A DNA stretch of 64,000 nucleotides from Citrus sinensis. Its lineage: Eukaryota; Streptophyta; Magnoliopsida; Sapindales; Rutaceae. Every line of letters begins with the position of its first letter. Position 1 is the first letter of the stretch. Positions 46,937-58,259 of the stretch are shown piece after piece. The stretch is from positions 20,437,501 to 20,501,500 of the forward strand of contig NC_068557.1 of the NCBI RefSeq assembly GCF_022201045.2. Direction: 5' to 3'. The translations under genes and the position numbers were made by a program. A model generated the notes under the pieces. The model was not told where the DNA came from. It saw only the letters and a list, made by a program, of their open reading frames with translations, and ran no database searches.

Positions 46937-48154
46937 TCAGAGCATCTGTGAGCTTTCGTTCATTGCAGCTTTTTTGATTGAAACAAGACTAGGAATGTAA
47001 GGAATCGCTTGGTAGTTTGTCTGAACGCCGAAAACTTTTGGTCTTCTGATGCTTTTGCTTCTTACATTGTAAGCAAGCAGAGCTTCTGAACCAAATAACA
47101 TTTGCAGTTCAGTTCCTTCGGTTGCTTCCTTGTTCATATTCTCTCTGTAATTCAGAATTTGCAACGATCCATATAACCTTTGCAACTTGGAGACTACTGA
47201 GTTGACTATAACAAACTCCTTAGTCCAAGATTCCTTCACCCCATACTTCTTCATTATCCAAATATCAAGATTAGGTTCCAAGAAACCATCACATAAATAC
47301 AGAAACCCTCCTGAAACTCCCACAGAAATGCTGTTAATGGGCCTACATTTGTCATATTCTCGAGTTGGGGGACCTGGAAATTGTCGAAATTGCTCATCTC
47401 CAAGGTCAAAAGAACACATAAACGCCGTTCTCTTATCATGTGAATGAGCGTACCAATGAAGAGCACCGTTCAGAAAAACTCCATAATATGGTTGATTAAG
47501 TACATACGGAAGGTCTCCAATGTTTCTCCACGTATTCGTACCAATTGTATGTACTTCAACCTGAAGCTTACTGGAGGAAATCGCTGCTTGATCTTTGTAA
47601 CTGAGAATTTGAATCACCTTGTATTGATTAGTACTCTGATTGTAGCCGAAGCCACGTATTCTTGTAGCAACACTTTTCCTTTTAGGTTGTGGAAGGACCA
47701 AGTGATCGCCAAGAATTGGATTCCACACAGAAATGACATCTTGCTTGTAAGAAAACTCATGCAAGCAAATCAAGCCATTGCATGAAGATAGCAAAGACAG
47801 CCTCTCCTTGTCACCTTGGTTCAATGTAAACAAGGGCACTAGGGAATTTGTGTAGATCCTCTTACAGAACTTCTCGAGAATCATTATTGAAAATGGTGCT
47901 CTTGCAAGATGTATTTTGGCGAAATAAGGATCCGAGCATAAGCTGTGCCAGGATTTACAAACACACTTGATTTGAAGAATGGTCTTGATTGGGAGCCTGG
48001 AGAAAATATCAACAAGAATTGGCAAAGGAAGATCTTCCATGGACACATTATAATTAGTTGCCAATACACCATCTTCTTCTTTAGCAGCTTCTTTGGCTTG
48101 GAATTTACTTCTTGTAATACAAGATTTCATTTTCAGAAAGCGAGAAATGGCCAT
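46937..48154 (-). CDS. F-box/FBA-domain protein, divergent cluster member
   Basis: One exon of 405 residues starts MAISRFLKMKSCITRSK. The F-box is at about residues 38-84 (MEDLPLPILVDIFSRLPIKT, KCVCKSWHSLCSDPYFAKIH). The FBA region follows: LLSSCNGLICLHEF, WNPILGDHLVLPQPKRKS, RGFGYNQSTNQYKVIQI, GVFLNGALHWYAHSHDK, SFDLGDEQFRQFPGPP, LDIWIMKKYGVKESWTKEFV. The sequence is clearly less like the other copies than they are to one another, so it is an older duplicate or a different subfamily. The frame is intact. A later start at the MEDLP methionine is possible, but the longer one fits the usual 380-410 residues. Confidence 0.9.
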   Translation of the reverse strand: MAISRFLKMKSCITRSKFQAKEAAKEEDGVLATNYNVSMEDLPLPILVDIFSRLPIKTILQIKCVCKSWHSLCSDPYFAKIHLARAPFSIMILEKFCKRIYTNSLVPLFTLNQGDKERLSLLSSCNGLICLHEFSYKQDVISVWNPILGDHLVLPQPKRKSVATRIRGFGYNQSTNQYKVIQILSYKDQAAISSSKLQVEVHTIGTNTWRNIGDLPYVLNQPYYGVFLNGALHWYAHSHDKRTAFMCSFDLGDEQFRQFPGPPTREYDKCRPINSISVGVSGGFLYLCDGFLEPNLDIWIMKKYGVKESWTKEFVIVNSVVSKLQRLYGSLQILNYRENMNKEATEGTELQMLFGSEALLAYNVRSKSIRRPKVFGVQTNYQAIPYIPSLVSIKKAAMNESSQML

Positions 48155-48961
48155 GAACTAATCAGGAACCTTTATATATGGAGAATGTTCCAAGTTATGG
48201 CGTACAAGGCAAGTTATTGAAAAACAATAAGGTTGCTTTTGGATCAATTATTGGTTTTAGTTAAATACTGTAAATTCCATAAGCTGCATGAAAGTTCCAT
48301 CATGTTGCCTCGTCTGCGATAGAGCCGCATGTGACCATTATTTATTTCGTGTCCTGGAGAAGTATGAGAGAATGAATATTCAATTCTATTGGTGGGGCTA
48401 ACCAGTGACTTTGAATTTGCAATTGCTGGGGAATATTTAATCCGTAGCTAAAAATGAATCCAAGGTAAACGAAGGAATAGTTTCTATAAATGAATCCGCA
48501 GTAAATGGAGGAGTAGTTGATGGATTTCATAGCGGAGTATCACAAATTTTTATTTTTATTTTTTGAAGTTGATAAATTGTAACATCAACTCTCAAATAAA
48601 GGGATGTGTTTATTAAATTATTAACTTTCAGATTAAGTTAAGCTCAAGCACACTAGTTCCAAGCGTTTACACTTCAGGTTGAAACTTTCAAAGATTGGTG
48701 TATGCTTGGACACGTCAAGAGTAAACGGGGTAGAATTTCCGTGGAAGAAATGTCTTCTAGAAAAGAAGACGGGTCCAAATTTGTCAGAGAGGTTGCAATC
48801 TGGAAGAGTTTTTTAATCATTTTGTATTTATTTGCAAGTCCTCCGTCTGATAAATTGACAATTGATTACATAATAAAAGTCCAATTTTGCTTTGTTGTTG
48901 ACTTCTTTCTTCTTTGACGTCTTTGAAAATTGGAACGCCATTTAAATCCGATGGACAGCAC
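48155..48961. other. Upstream region of the divergent F-box gene
   Basis: Probable promoter and intergenic sequence. TTTATATATG on the plus strand near 48171 could act as a TATA region for the minus-strand gene. Open frames here are short and unsupported. Confidence 0.4.
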
Positions 48962-49900
48962 AGTCTTCACATCAGCCCAAGGCTCGGCCCAATGAATTTA
49001 ATTTCTCACCAAAATTTTGTGGCCCGCTCATTGAAGTGAATCGGCCCGGTCCTTTATTTGCCATCTCATTGATGAATGATGATTGTACGAGCACAGTGCC
49101 ACAGTTTGGTTTTTATTATTAATAAAATAATAAAATGCTGGGGCCCATCAACTAAGATTAATTTTAAAAGAAAAATGCTAAAGAAAGAAAAAGACCAGAG
49201 AAAGTGTATTGAAAATGAAGAGAGAGAAAGTGGGCTGGGTAGAGAGAGAGAGTAAAATTTTTTCATTTTCTCTCGTCTTTCTCTCATTTTTCTCATCTCT
49301 TTAGCATTGCTCATTTTAAAATGATGGATCTCGTTAATTTAGGTGCCAGCAGGTACGAAGTTCAAACTTTTTTCACAAAGGTACAATGAAAATTGGGTTA
49401 CACCATTATGCTAACTTAAAAAGAAAAAAAAAGGAAAAAGAAAGAATAATAATATGCTCTACGAGATATGAATTTTTCTTAAAAAAATAAAAAATAAAAG
49501 AGGATGTTATATTTTATTATTGTTGTTGTTTGTCTTTGCCATATAGATATGGCTTATTATTTCCCTATAATCAGATGCACTCTTATTTTAATTAATAAAA
49601 CTTCTCTTCTATTATCAAAGTTTATAACATACATACATACATATACATGTATATGTATAAAACCATTAATAATGTAATTATAACTCATCCTTTGATACCA
49701 ATTATTATGATCTCACGGTTGACGCTTTCTGCTTTAGTATATGACTTGCTAATGAGATTGGTTTATCTCTGCTATTGGTAGAGTCAAATTCATTATGTGT
49801 GTTAATGACTTAATTTTGGGTGAAGTTTTCTATTTGTATTGAGTTGTTTTACATTCTTGTTGATATTCAACGTTTGTTTATGCTAAAATAAGATTCTTAA
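48962..49900. repeat. Left copy of a duplicated intergenic segment
   Basis: The stretch CAGTCTTCACATCAG...CGGCCCAATG...GTGGCCCGCTCA...ATCGGCCCG...TTTATTTGCCAT at 48960-49070 matches 50427-50540 in direct orientation. A second matching block, with GTAGAGTCAAATTCATTA and GATATTCAACG, lies at about 49780-49880 against 50725-50840. Between the blocks the two copies differ in length. Within this copy AAATGCTAAAGA and TCTTTAGCATT near 49165 and 49300 mark a possible small MITE. Confidence 0.65.
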
Positions 49901-50426
49901 ACTTATGAGGCGCAGAGAATATCAAAACAAGAAGAGGTAATTTAATAATTTAACAGTTGAAGGTAATCAACAGATGATATAAAGTGTTTTTGTTTTAACT
50001 TAATTTCATTAATCCTTAATTTGTTCAAGTTGAATGGCTTACATGGAAATTTGGTGAGCTGACACAGCTTGCTGCAAAAAGAAGAAAGAAGTGGCCGCGA
50101 TCATTATAATATACGGACAAATAATTAGTTGGGAATAAGTGAAACATTTAATTAACATCGGCCTCGCTAACCCTTGGTTTAAATCAAAGCAATCGAATGC
50201 TGAGACGCGAAGCAACTTGTGCCAAATGTTAAAGTTAAGATGTATTTCGTAAATCAATTCATTTCACCAACAAATAGTGCAGAGGAAAACTTGGCACTTT
50301 TTAGCCAAAGATAAAAGGGCAATTCAACGATACAGGATGTGCCCTAATTCAATTATATGTAGATTGTATCAGTCTATACTTCACATTTACCAACTACCCC
50401 ATCCGAGAGAAATCATGTCTGCCCAC

Positions 50427-50870
50427 ACGGTCTTCACATCAGGCCAAGGCCCGGCCCAATGGATTCAATTTCTCATGAAATTTGTGGTCCGCTCAGTGAT
50501 GTGGATCGGCCCGCCCCTTTATTTGCCATTTCATTTATTTATGATGAATGGGCAATCGCAATTTGGTTTTTAGAAGAAAAATGATAAAGAAACAAAAAGA
50601 TGACAAAATCACGACAAATAATTTATCTTCTAATAAATCTATGAATGTTTCTTTAATGATTTCACTTTTTTTTTTCTTTTTAAATATAATTCTCAAATAC
50701 TATTAGTGAGATTAGTTTATTTTCATTAGTAGTAGAGTCGAATTCATTAAACGTTGTTAAATTAGTTACGGGTCAAACTTTTACTTGTACCTAATTATTT
50801 TATTTTATAGTTGACATTCAACACTTGCTAACTTCAAATTAAGGTTTTCAAATTTATCATGTCTCAATGA
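50427..50870. repeat. Right copy of the duplicated intergenic segment
   Basis: See 48962-49900. The GGCCCA/CGGCCCG words and the TTTATTTGCCATTTCATT segment are kept. Neither copy is coding. Confidence 0.65.
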
Positions 50871-51288
50871 TTTGCAATCAAGTAGTAAATTCTTTAACGA
50901 AATTTACTTTATAGTATTGAGATTCATTTGTATGGATAGAAGATTATCCATCTCATTTAATTATTGTAATCTTTGAGAGCTTATGATACAACGATGATAG
51001 TAGTTTCTTAATTCGAAAATAATGATTATGACCGCAGCTCATTGATAGAACATACCTTCAACAAAACCGGTGCTGACCAAGAACTCTCCTACATATTAAT
51101 ATTATATTTGTTCCGAACCAAAGTAGAATTTAGAGTCGTAATAGAGACGAACAGACAGCATCATGAGTTTCATTATGATGAAACCAAGAAACATATTTTT
51201 ATTTGGATTTTGATTCTTAACTATCATATATACCAACCTAACTTCTTTACGTTCTTCTTCTATCACCAAAGAATGTTCTTGGGACCCC

Positions 51289-51320
<32 letters not shown>

Positions 51321-51909
51321 CCCCAACAAATGAGGATCTATACATCTCAGATTGATTTTCTCTTTGCCTACTTAATCCATGGCACCATCACTAGCACCTA
51401 ATTCATTGCATCCATATTCCTACAAATCTTTAACATTATCAGCTGGTAGGTCCAGAAGAATTAATGTTGGTATATATGGGTATAACCTTCCATTATCTCT
51501 TAAGTAAAAAAAATTAATTAATGGGCCGCTTTATTTTCTACGTAATTGACCATTGAATCTGAATCACAAACAAAGATTGGAACAATGTTATGTGACATCA
51601 CAGAACCTAACCCTTGCAAGCGTGTCTCATCCAATAACACACCAATACTCGGAGAAAGATATTTATCCCTTTACAGATTACAGGAATACCCATATACATA
51701 CATACATACATACATACATACATACATACTATATATATATGTATATATATATAGAGTATGTATATATATATAGAGTATGTATGTACATATGCAGTATGAA
51801 TGAGTTCTTTCTCATTTGCAAATAGATTCAGTACTTCTCTTCTGCATACATTCACACGTTATATTAGGATTTTATAAAATCGTACTCAAGAATATTTTTA
51901 CTTGAAGGA
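50871..51909. other. Intergenic with simple repeats
   Basis: A pure A run of about 29 bases lies at 51289-51317. A (CATA)n tract follows at 51693-51728, with (TA)n segments through 51780. The open frames across these tracts are artefacts of low complexity. Confidence 0.6.
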
Positions 51910-52497
51910 TATAAAATTCATACTTATTTGATGATTTTTTAAAATTAATTATTAACCCTTTTCTTATAAGATACTTATTGACTTGGCTAGGAGACCGATG
52001 ACTTTGACTTGTAATCGCTTGTCAACCAATAGCACCTAAGGCTATTGGAAGATTAATTTTATATATCCATTATAGCAATATGAATTAACAAAATGTATAT
52101 GTTGATACTTGGTAGAATATATAATCGACTTTTTTCTTGTAGGGTTTGATGCTAATCATGTGGTCTCTGGAGGGTAAAGGTGGTGCACTAATGACTCTAG
52201 TGTTATAAAATTCATACTTATTTGATGATTTTTTAAAATTAATTATTAACCCTTTTCTTATAAGATACTTATTGACTTGGCTAGGAGACCGATGACTTTG
52301 ACTTGTAATCGCTTGTCAACCAATAGCACCTAAGGCTATTGGAAGATTAATTTTATATATCCATTATAGCAATATGAATTAACAAAATGTATATGTTGAT
52401 ACTTGGTAGAATATATAATCGACTTTTTTCTTGTAGGGTTTGATGCTAATCATGTGGTCTCTGGAGGGTAAAGGTGGTGCACTAATGACTCTAGTGT
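51910..52497. repeat. Head-to-tail duplication, 2 x 294 bp, apparently identical
   Basis: Unit 1 is 51910-52203 and unit 2 is 52204-52497, with no spacer. Reading the two side by side I found no difference from TATAAAATTCATACTTATTT to GACTCTAGTGT. No open frame, no inverted ends. Either a very recent tandem duplication or an assembly artefact. Confidence 0.93.
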
Positions 52498-53775
52498 GTT
52501 CCTATAAGCCACGAACATATTACATTATATAATTGATGAAGATAATGTAGACAAATGAATGCAGCATTATAAAAGAAAATTAATTAAAAGTCATTTTCCG
52601 TTTCAGTGAAGGTTTTAAAATAAATTTCCCGTCTTACATAAATGGAGGTTTCAAACAAACGAAAAAAAAAAGTGCATAATTTGTATCAAGTGTATTAGCA
52701 TTATTGAATGAATCCATTTCAACATGTTTTATTTTTTTTTTTTATTATTTTAAATGTCCACCTTTTTGGACATCAATGGCTTTGTTGTATATTTATTCCA
52801 AAAATTATTTATATATCCATTTATATTGAACCTTAGTATATAGTGTTTCTTAATAATGGAATAACATGTGGGCTTAAAATAAAACCAGAGGCGACAATGA
52901 AAATGACAACTAAAATATGGTTCATGATCATCATCAGTCATATATCATCATTCTCATTCTTTTTTTTTTATTTTTTTCCATAAATGTAAATAAAATTATT
53001 CAATTACCTGTTTATTGGCATGCATATGCAACTTGCTTCAAGCACTATTAGTGGAGCAATACTTGTAATGATACCATAGACATACAGGTCTCTTTCACAA
53101 TCATATTGCACGTATTATTCTCCCCTTGGAGACTAATAAAAGTAGGACCTTAGAAAGGGAGACTACAAAAATAATTTGTCCAGTTAAAATGAAATTGATA
53201 TATATATTTAAAACATTTTAAGTATAGATTTCTGTATGCTTTAAAAAGTAATTTTGTGCTATACAATGATATTTTAACTATAATTTAATATTATAAAGTA
53301 AGATTGTTGTCTAACTCAAATTTCTATTTTAAAACGTACAAATGTTCATGTCGAACAATGTCAATTAAATAAATATTCTACATTTCATTACAGAATAGCT
53401 GGAAAAAATTTAACGCATGATAAGCAAAATTTAGCCAGCAATTGGTCATCTAAAATTGATATCCAAAGATTACTCAGGTGCACTTTTTGTCTTAAGCTTC
53501 ATGAACTGTTAGGTCTCTCTTAAAAAATTTTTCTTTGCATTTGCCAAATGAAGTGATTTTAATTTTGAAAACTTCTTTTGAATAATTAGGCAACTTTGTC
53601 GGCAAATTGGGCAAGAACGACCCCACGATTTGATAGAAAGAATAAAAAAAATGATAATATGAGTGAAGGGGTCCTTTAAAAGAGACCCATAACATTTTGT
53701 GATTAACACAAGCACTATCAACAGCACTACCAACTAGCCATTATCATCAAAAGCCAAAAAGATCCCCTCCCTCTC
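52498..53775. other. Intergenic
   Basis: AT-rich, with T-rich runs near 52730-52745 and 52960-52975. Open frames at 53492-53733 lie on the opposite strand, close to the promoter of the next gene, and have no family features. Confidence 0.5.
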
Positions 53776-53781
53776 TATATA
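53776..53781 (+). promoter_or_regulatory. TATA box of the small gene at 53875
   Basis: CTATATACA, preceded by a pyrimidine-rich stretch (CCCTCCCTCTC), lies about 95 bases before the ATG. A start near 53808 would leave a 65-base leader, ordinary for a plant gene. Confidence 0.65.
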
Positions 53782-53874
53782 CAAATTAGGTGGTCCTCGC
53801 AACCATTTTCTCTTCACAATACAAGGAGCAGCAGCAACCAACAGACTCTAAAATTTTCCATAGAGAAAAAAAAA

Positions 53875-54180
53875 ATGTGGCGCATGTTGAGGCCAAGAAA
53901 GAGCCCGCGGGTGGCGGATGAGACGATGCTGAATGGAGCTCATCCGCTGCCAATGTTTGTGCATGGAATGAACAGAAGATCAAGAAGGGACGCATTGAAT
54001 CTTGCTTTCTCAATCATCTACACAGTCGTCCGGGTGCCGGTCGAGGTCTTCAGTTGCTTCTCACAGCCTCATGTTAATGGTGCTGCTGATGGCTCTTGGG
54101 TGTCCGGTGAGTTCACTCAAATATCAGAAATGAATCATTTGATGGTCAGTGACAGCTTGCGCTATGCAATCTTGATGTAA
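53875..54180 (+). CDS. Small basic protein, 101 residues, function unknown
   Basis: A single exon with a TATA box at the right distance upstream, an A-rich leader just before the ATG and a stop at 54178-54180. The N-terminus is basic (MWRMLRPRKSPR), and a second basic patch (MNRRSRRDA, residues 32-40) precedes a hydrophobic stretch (residues 41-63, LNLAFSIIYTVVRVPVEVF) that could sit on or in a membrane. The C-terminal third is polar and ends LRYAILM. There is no cleavable signal peptide. I do not recognise the family. The base composition is richer in GC than its surroundings, which supports coding. Confidence 0.6.
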   Translation: MWRMLRPRKSPRVADETMLNGAHPLPMFVHGMNRRSRRDALNLAFSIIYTVVRVPVEVFSCFSQPHVNGAADGSWVSGEFTQISEMNHLMVSDSLRYAILM

Positions 54181-54269
54181 ATTAGCTACATATACATATA
54201 GCAATAGTTATTACAACTATTGGGGGGTTGGTTAATTAATTAATTAGGGCAATTTAAGGATCAAGTACT

Positions 54270-54287
54270 GGGGGGGGGGGGGGGGGG
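54270..54287. repeat. Run of 18 G
   Basis: An uninterrupted G tract in the 3' flank of the small gene, on the coding strand. Such runs are rare in AT-rich plant DNA and prone to sequencing error; the length is uncertain. Confidence 0.9.
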
Positions 54288-57137
54288 AAATTTTATCTGG
54301 ATTTTGGATCTTTATATAGAATTGGGGTACTTTTTATTTGCATGGATTTTACATAGAATGGTCTTTTTTAAGATTGTGTACCATGTAAATTTTTGTTTAA
54401 TTTTCTGAATCAAATCACTTGTGTTAGCGAAGAAAGTACACAAATAAATCCATATATGATAAATGGAATTTTGCCAGCCATGAATAAAGCAGTTTCTTTT
54501 CTTTTCTGGTTCATTTTTTTTCTTTTTTCTGTTTCTCAATGTTATGTGGAAATTACATCTGCAGAATGATCATCGGAATAGATCTTTAATCAAGTTTTAA
54601 ATTAAAACAACCATATGCATTATTCTAAGTGTAATTAATAATTAATTAAGGATAAAGTAATAGTACTATTGAAAAGAAAAAAAAAAGGAAAATTAAACTA
54701 GTGGTGGTTCTATTTTTTTCTTTTGTATGATGAAGCAGGCTGCTGGCTGCAGCGGAGGCCGGGGGAGGATATAAAAATTAGAAAATTATTTTAAAAAAAA
54801 AAAAGAAAGAAAGGTGGATACAACATATTATTAAATTATTAATACATAATCAATTAAAGTTTCAATATGTTTTTGATGAGTTGGAAGAAAGGCAGTCTTT
54901 GTGTAAAAATTAACTGAATTTAAATGACCACAGAGATGAATGCGCACTCTATTAACCCTGCTTCTGCCTTTAAGTTCTGTCATCAAAAAAAAGAAAATTA
55001 AAAAGCAAGATACTCAAGCAGTATAGCCTAATAACCTTAATTTTTCTTCAAAAAAAAGGAAGATAATCATAATCAAAGATATGGAATAAATTCTAACAGG
55101 TACTAATCTACAAGCCTATACTTTATCAGACACACCAGCTATCGCTTACTAACACATCATGGATTCCATTAGAACAAGCATATCAAATAATAGCTACTTT
55201 TATAATATGTTTGTAAAAGAGACTTTTTGGCTTGATAATAATCTAAATAAATTAACATATAAATTTATTTTATATATATTCTCTTAAATTTTTGCTATCA
55301 AAAGTCTCAATGATATATATGCATATAGCAAGCAGGAATATTATTCACAACAACTTGAAATCCAATTCAATTGGTATCAAATTTGAACTTTTTCAATTAG
55401 TAATCATCAGAAGGTTTATGGAATATTCTTGGTGTACGAATGAGAGCGAAGCGTGAGAAAAATGGCAATGATGTGGTTGGTTTTATGTCCATATTTAGTG
55501 CAAAAGGAAAAATGAGTAAATGAGTCAACTATTAATTCCAATTAATTAACTTTGTATTGCTTACCATCATTATATTTTTGTGAACTAGATCTAGTGGTAT
55601 TGAGTGCCACACATACCATGAATTAATTTGACAGATTTCCCACTCAATTTTATTGATAACACTTTGGTCATTTAGTCTATTAGATAATTATTAAGGGGAA
55701 AAAAAAAATCGTTCATAACATTCTAGAACAATTAATCCATTATCTGCAAAGTCTGCAATGTGGATATCAAGCGTGAATATTACGATTACGTGCAAGACTC
55801 TTTCACCTAAAGTAATAATGCATTGCATTATTTAAAATTTGTATTTTAAAAAAAAAGTGAACATCCTTAGCTCTCTTATAATTTTATGATTAGTAATTTA
55901 TATGTTTAATCGTATATATATAGTTATTCTCTAATGAGGACATCCTCACTTTATTAAAAGTTAGGATATCAGTAAAATATAAAAAAAAAATTATAAAATT
56001 CAATATATTAGAGACTGTGGTTGATGTTTATTAATAGCATCTTCATTTTGTTAAAATAAAGATAATTCACTAGAAAATTATTATTATTATTATTATTATT
56101 ATATATTCACTTTTTTGACTTTGTTGATATTGCCTCTCCCTGTCTAGCCTGTATGCATGGCAAACTTTATATTTATATGCTCGAGCTAAAATTATTCTAT
56201 TTTTTAATAAAATATTTCTTTTGTTTTTTTGACAAGAAGGTCGATATTATATTAAAAAAAATAACAATAAGAATCACACATTCGTTTTAGCCACCAAAAC
56301 ATTAAAAGGGAAGGCCAAATGGAAGTACTATATTGAAGAAACATTCGCAAATAATTAAACCCAAATAAGATAGGAATTTATGACACAATATATATTAGAT
56401 GTGATATAACTACAACACAATGTTAAGTTATAACCAGATACGATTGTAGCCTCAAATTTTAATATTCAACTGTACAGATGTGGCACCAGAGAGCTACTGA
56501 TAAATTTGAGTGGAAGAGAAAATTGACAAAACTTATAATGAATAAGGGAAAAATATACTGTTAGAAATTAAGAAAAAGTTTTGCAAGATTTTTTAAGCTT
56601 TAAATCCCAAGCTTTTCTTCGTTTTCTCTTCTAGGCAATCATAACTATAATGTAGCTAGTGGAATAAAAAAGTTGTAGTAACCAATAATAATTCTGAAAG
56701 TACCAATGAAAGAAAGATACCATATCAAACAAATCTCTAAAGAAAAAATAGAATGCATTAATAATAAAGTACCTTTCTGGAACTCCTTTCAACTTTCACT
56801 TAATATGTTGTTTTGCTTAACCAACAAGGCTTGGAATTTGCTAAGCTTTAATTCCCACAACACTTCTTTTTCGCACATTTTAGAATAAAGCTGAAAATGA
56901 CAAGCAAATTAAAGTAAATTTTCATTGAGTATTGAAAATGACTGACCAATAACTCATCGAAGAGTACAATTATATGTAAATGTAATCATATAATAATTAC
57001 ATTTTCCAAATATTGGTGCTGATAATAGCTTTATTTTTTTAATGTGTTACGTTAGTCCACGCAGACATACAAGAAAGTCATTTAATCCAAGAACAAAATT
57101 AAAATCTATTCAATCATTATTACAAGCATATGCATAC

Positions 57138-57168
<31 letters not shown>

Positions 57169-57317
57169 GAGAGAGCTGATCTGGTCAGGATTTTAAATTT
57201 TATTGAAGTTTCAAAAAATTATTAAACTATATAATTTAATAATATAATGTTATTACACTATTAAACTATATGGTTTAATAATTTTTTTGGACATTAATGA
57301 ATCTAGGATTTTAGATT

Positions 57318-57361
<44 letters not shown>

Positions 57362-57958
57362 AGAAGGAAATAGGATTGAATGATGGATGTGTTTTCGTCA
57401 AAACTCTTTATTGTTTACTTTTAAAGAAATAATTGAATCGCGGTTGGTTTATTTTAAAGAAGCTTTACCAGGTTTGATTATGGAGTTCTTTGGATCATAC
57501 AGTGATCAAACAAATTTGAACGCGGTTGGTCAAATTTTTAATAACTAATTGGTACGTGGCGTTGTTAAACCAGATCGATGCTACACAAAGTGAAGCCTTT
57601 GGACCCAGATCTGACTTAGAACAGATCAATAGTCCGCACGTTCGGGTTTCCAGCCGATATACCAAATCAGTTTTATTTTACCAAATAAAGTTAAGTTGCT
57701 TTAAACGTGGTTGATTCTTTTTATTGGGTTACTATCATATTTAGATTAGGTTCTTTTAGAGGTTTGGGTACATACACAGTACCAGATCCGGAATCCCGGA
57801 AATGGTGCTCTGAAGGAATGGAGGGAGAAGAGAAGATTTACAACTGAGGATCGAGATCCGGTCTCTTTGCCTCAGAGGAACGTAGAAATTTTATGGCAAA
57901 TCTGATAAAAACCAGTCTGCAAGCATGCTTTGATTGTTGGGAACTTCCAAAAATTTCT
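54288..57958. other. Intergenic, 3.7 kb
   Basis: AT-rich. A small inverted repeat around ATTATTAAACTATATAATTT at about 57217-57285, a (GA)n run at 57153-57175, a (TTA)n run near 56082-56101 and an (AT)n run at 57322-57358 are the only structures seen. The part at 57400-57958 is less AT-rich and may belong to a repeat, but I cannot bound it. No gene supported. Confidence 0.45.
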
Positions 57959-58212
57959 AAGTAAGCGCCTTAAGTGGTATCAGAGCCAGCCAGGGTTCGA
58001 AACTCGGGGGGGAGGAATGGGCTTAATATATTATCCCAGTACTGGAACTGGGGCCCGCACCCTTGTGGTGACTCCTGTAAGGCCGATGTGGGGTCACGAT
58101 GTCGTGGCATAATGTGGAGACGTTACCTGGTTTGGTCCGGGTGGCGCTTAAGTATAAAGTAGCGCCTTCTCCTAACAGCTTAAGCTTTTAGGACGAGTGG
58201 TAAGCGCCTTAA

Positions 58213-58215
<3 letters not shown>
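57959..58215 (+). mobile_element. LTR-element remnant (TRIM-like), low confidence
   Basis: The sequence TGGTATCAGAGCC near 57976 is complementary to the 3' end of initiator tRNA-Met, the primer site of many plant LTR elements, and is followed by GGGTTCGAAACTCG. At the other end AACAGCTTAAGCTTTTAGG and GAGTGGTAAGCGCC read like the end of a plant LTR. The word GTAAGCGCCTTAAGT occurs at both edges (57961 and 58201). It has no coding capacity and looks like a broken fossil. An (AT)n/(GTAT)n tract follows at 58216-58262. Confidence 0.45.

Positions 58216-58259
<44 letters not shown>

Noticed and set aside
51042-51401. 119-codon frame
   Set aside because: It runs through the poly-A tract as poly-lysine and has no coding signature elsewhere.
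51553-51855. Tyr/Ile/His-repeat frames
   Set aside because: Translations of the (CATA)n and (TA)n simple repeats.
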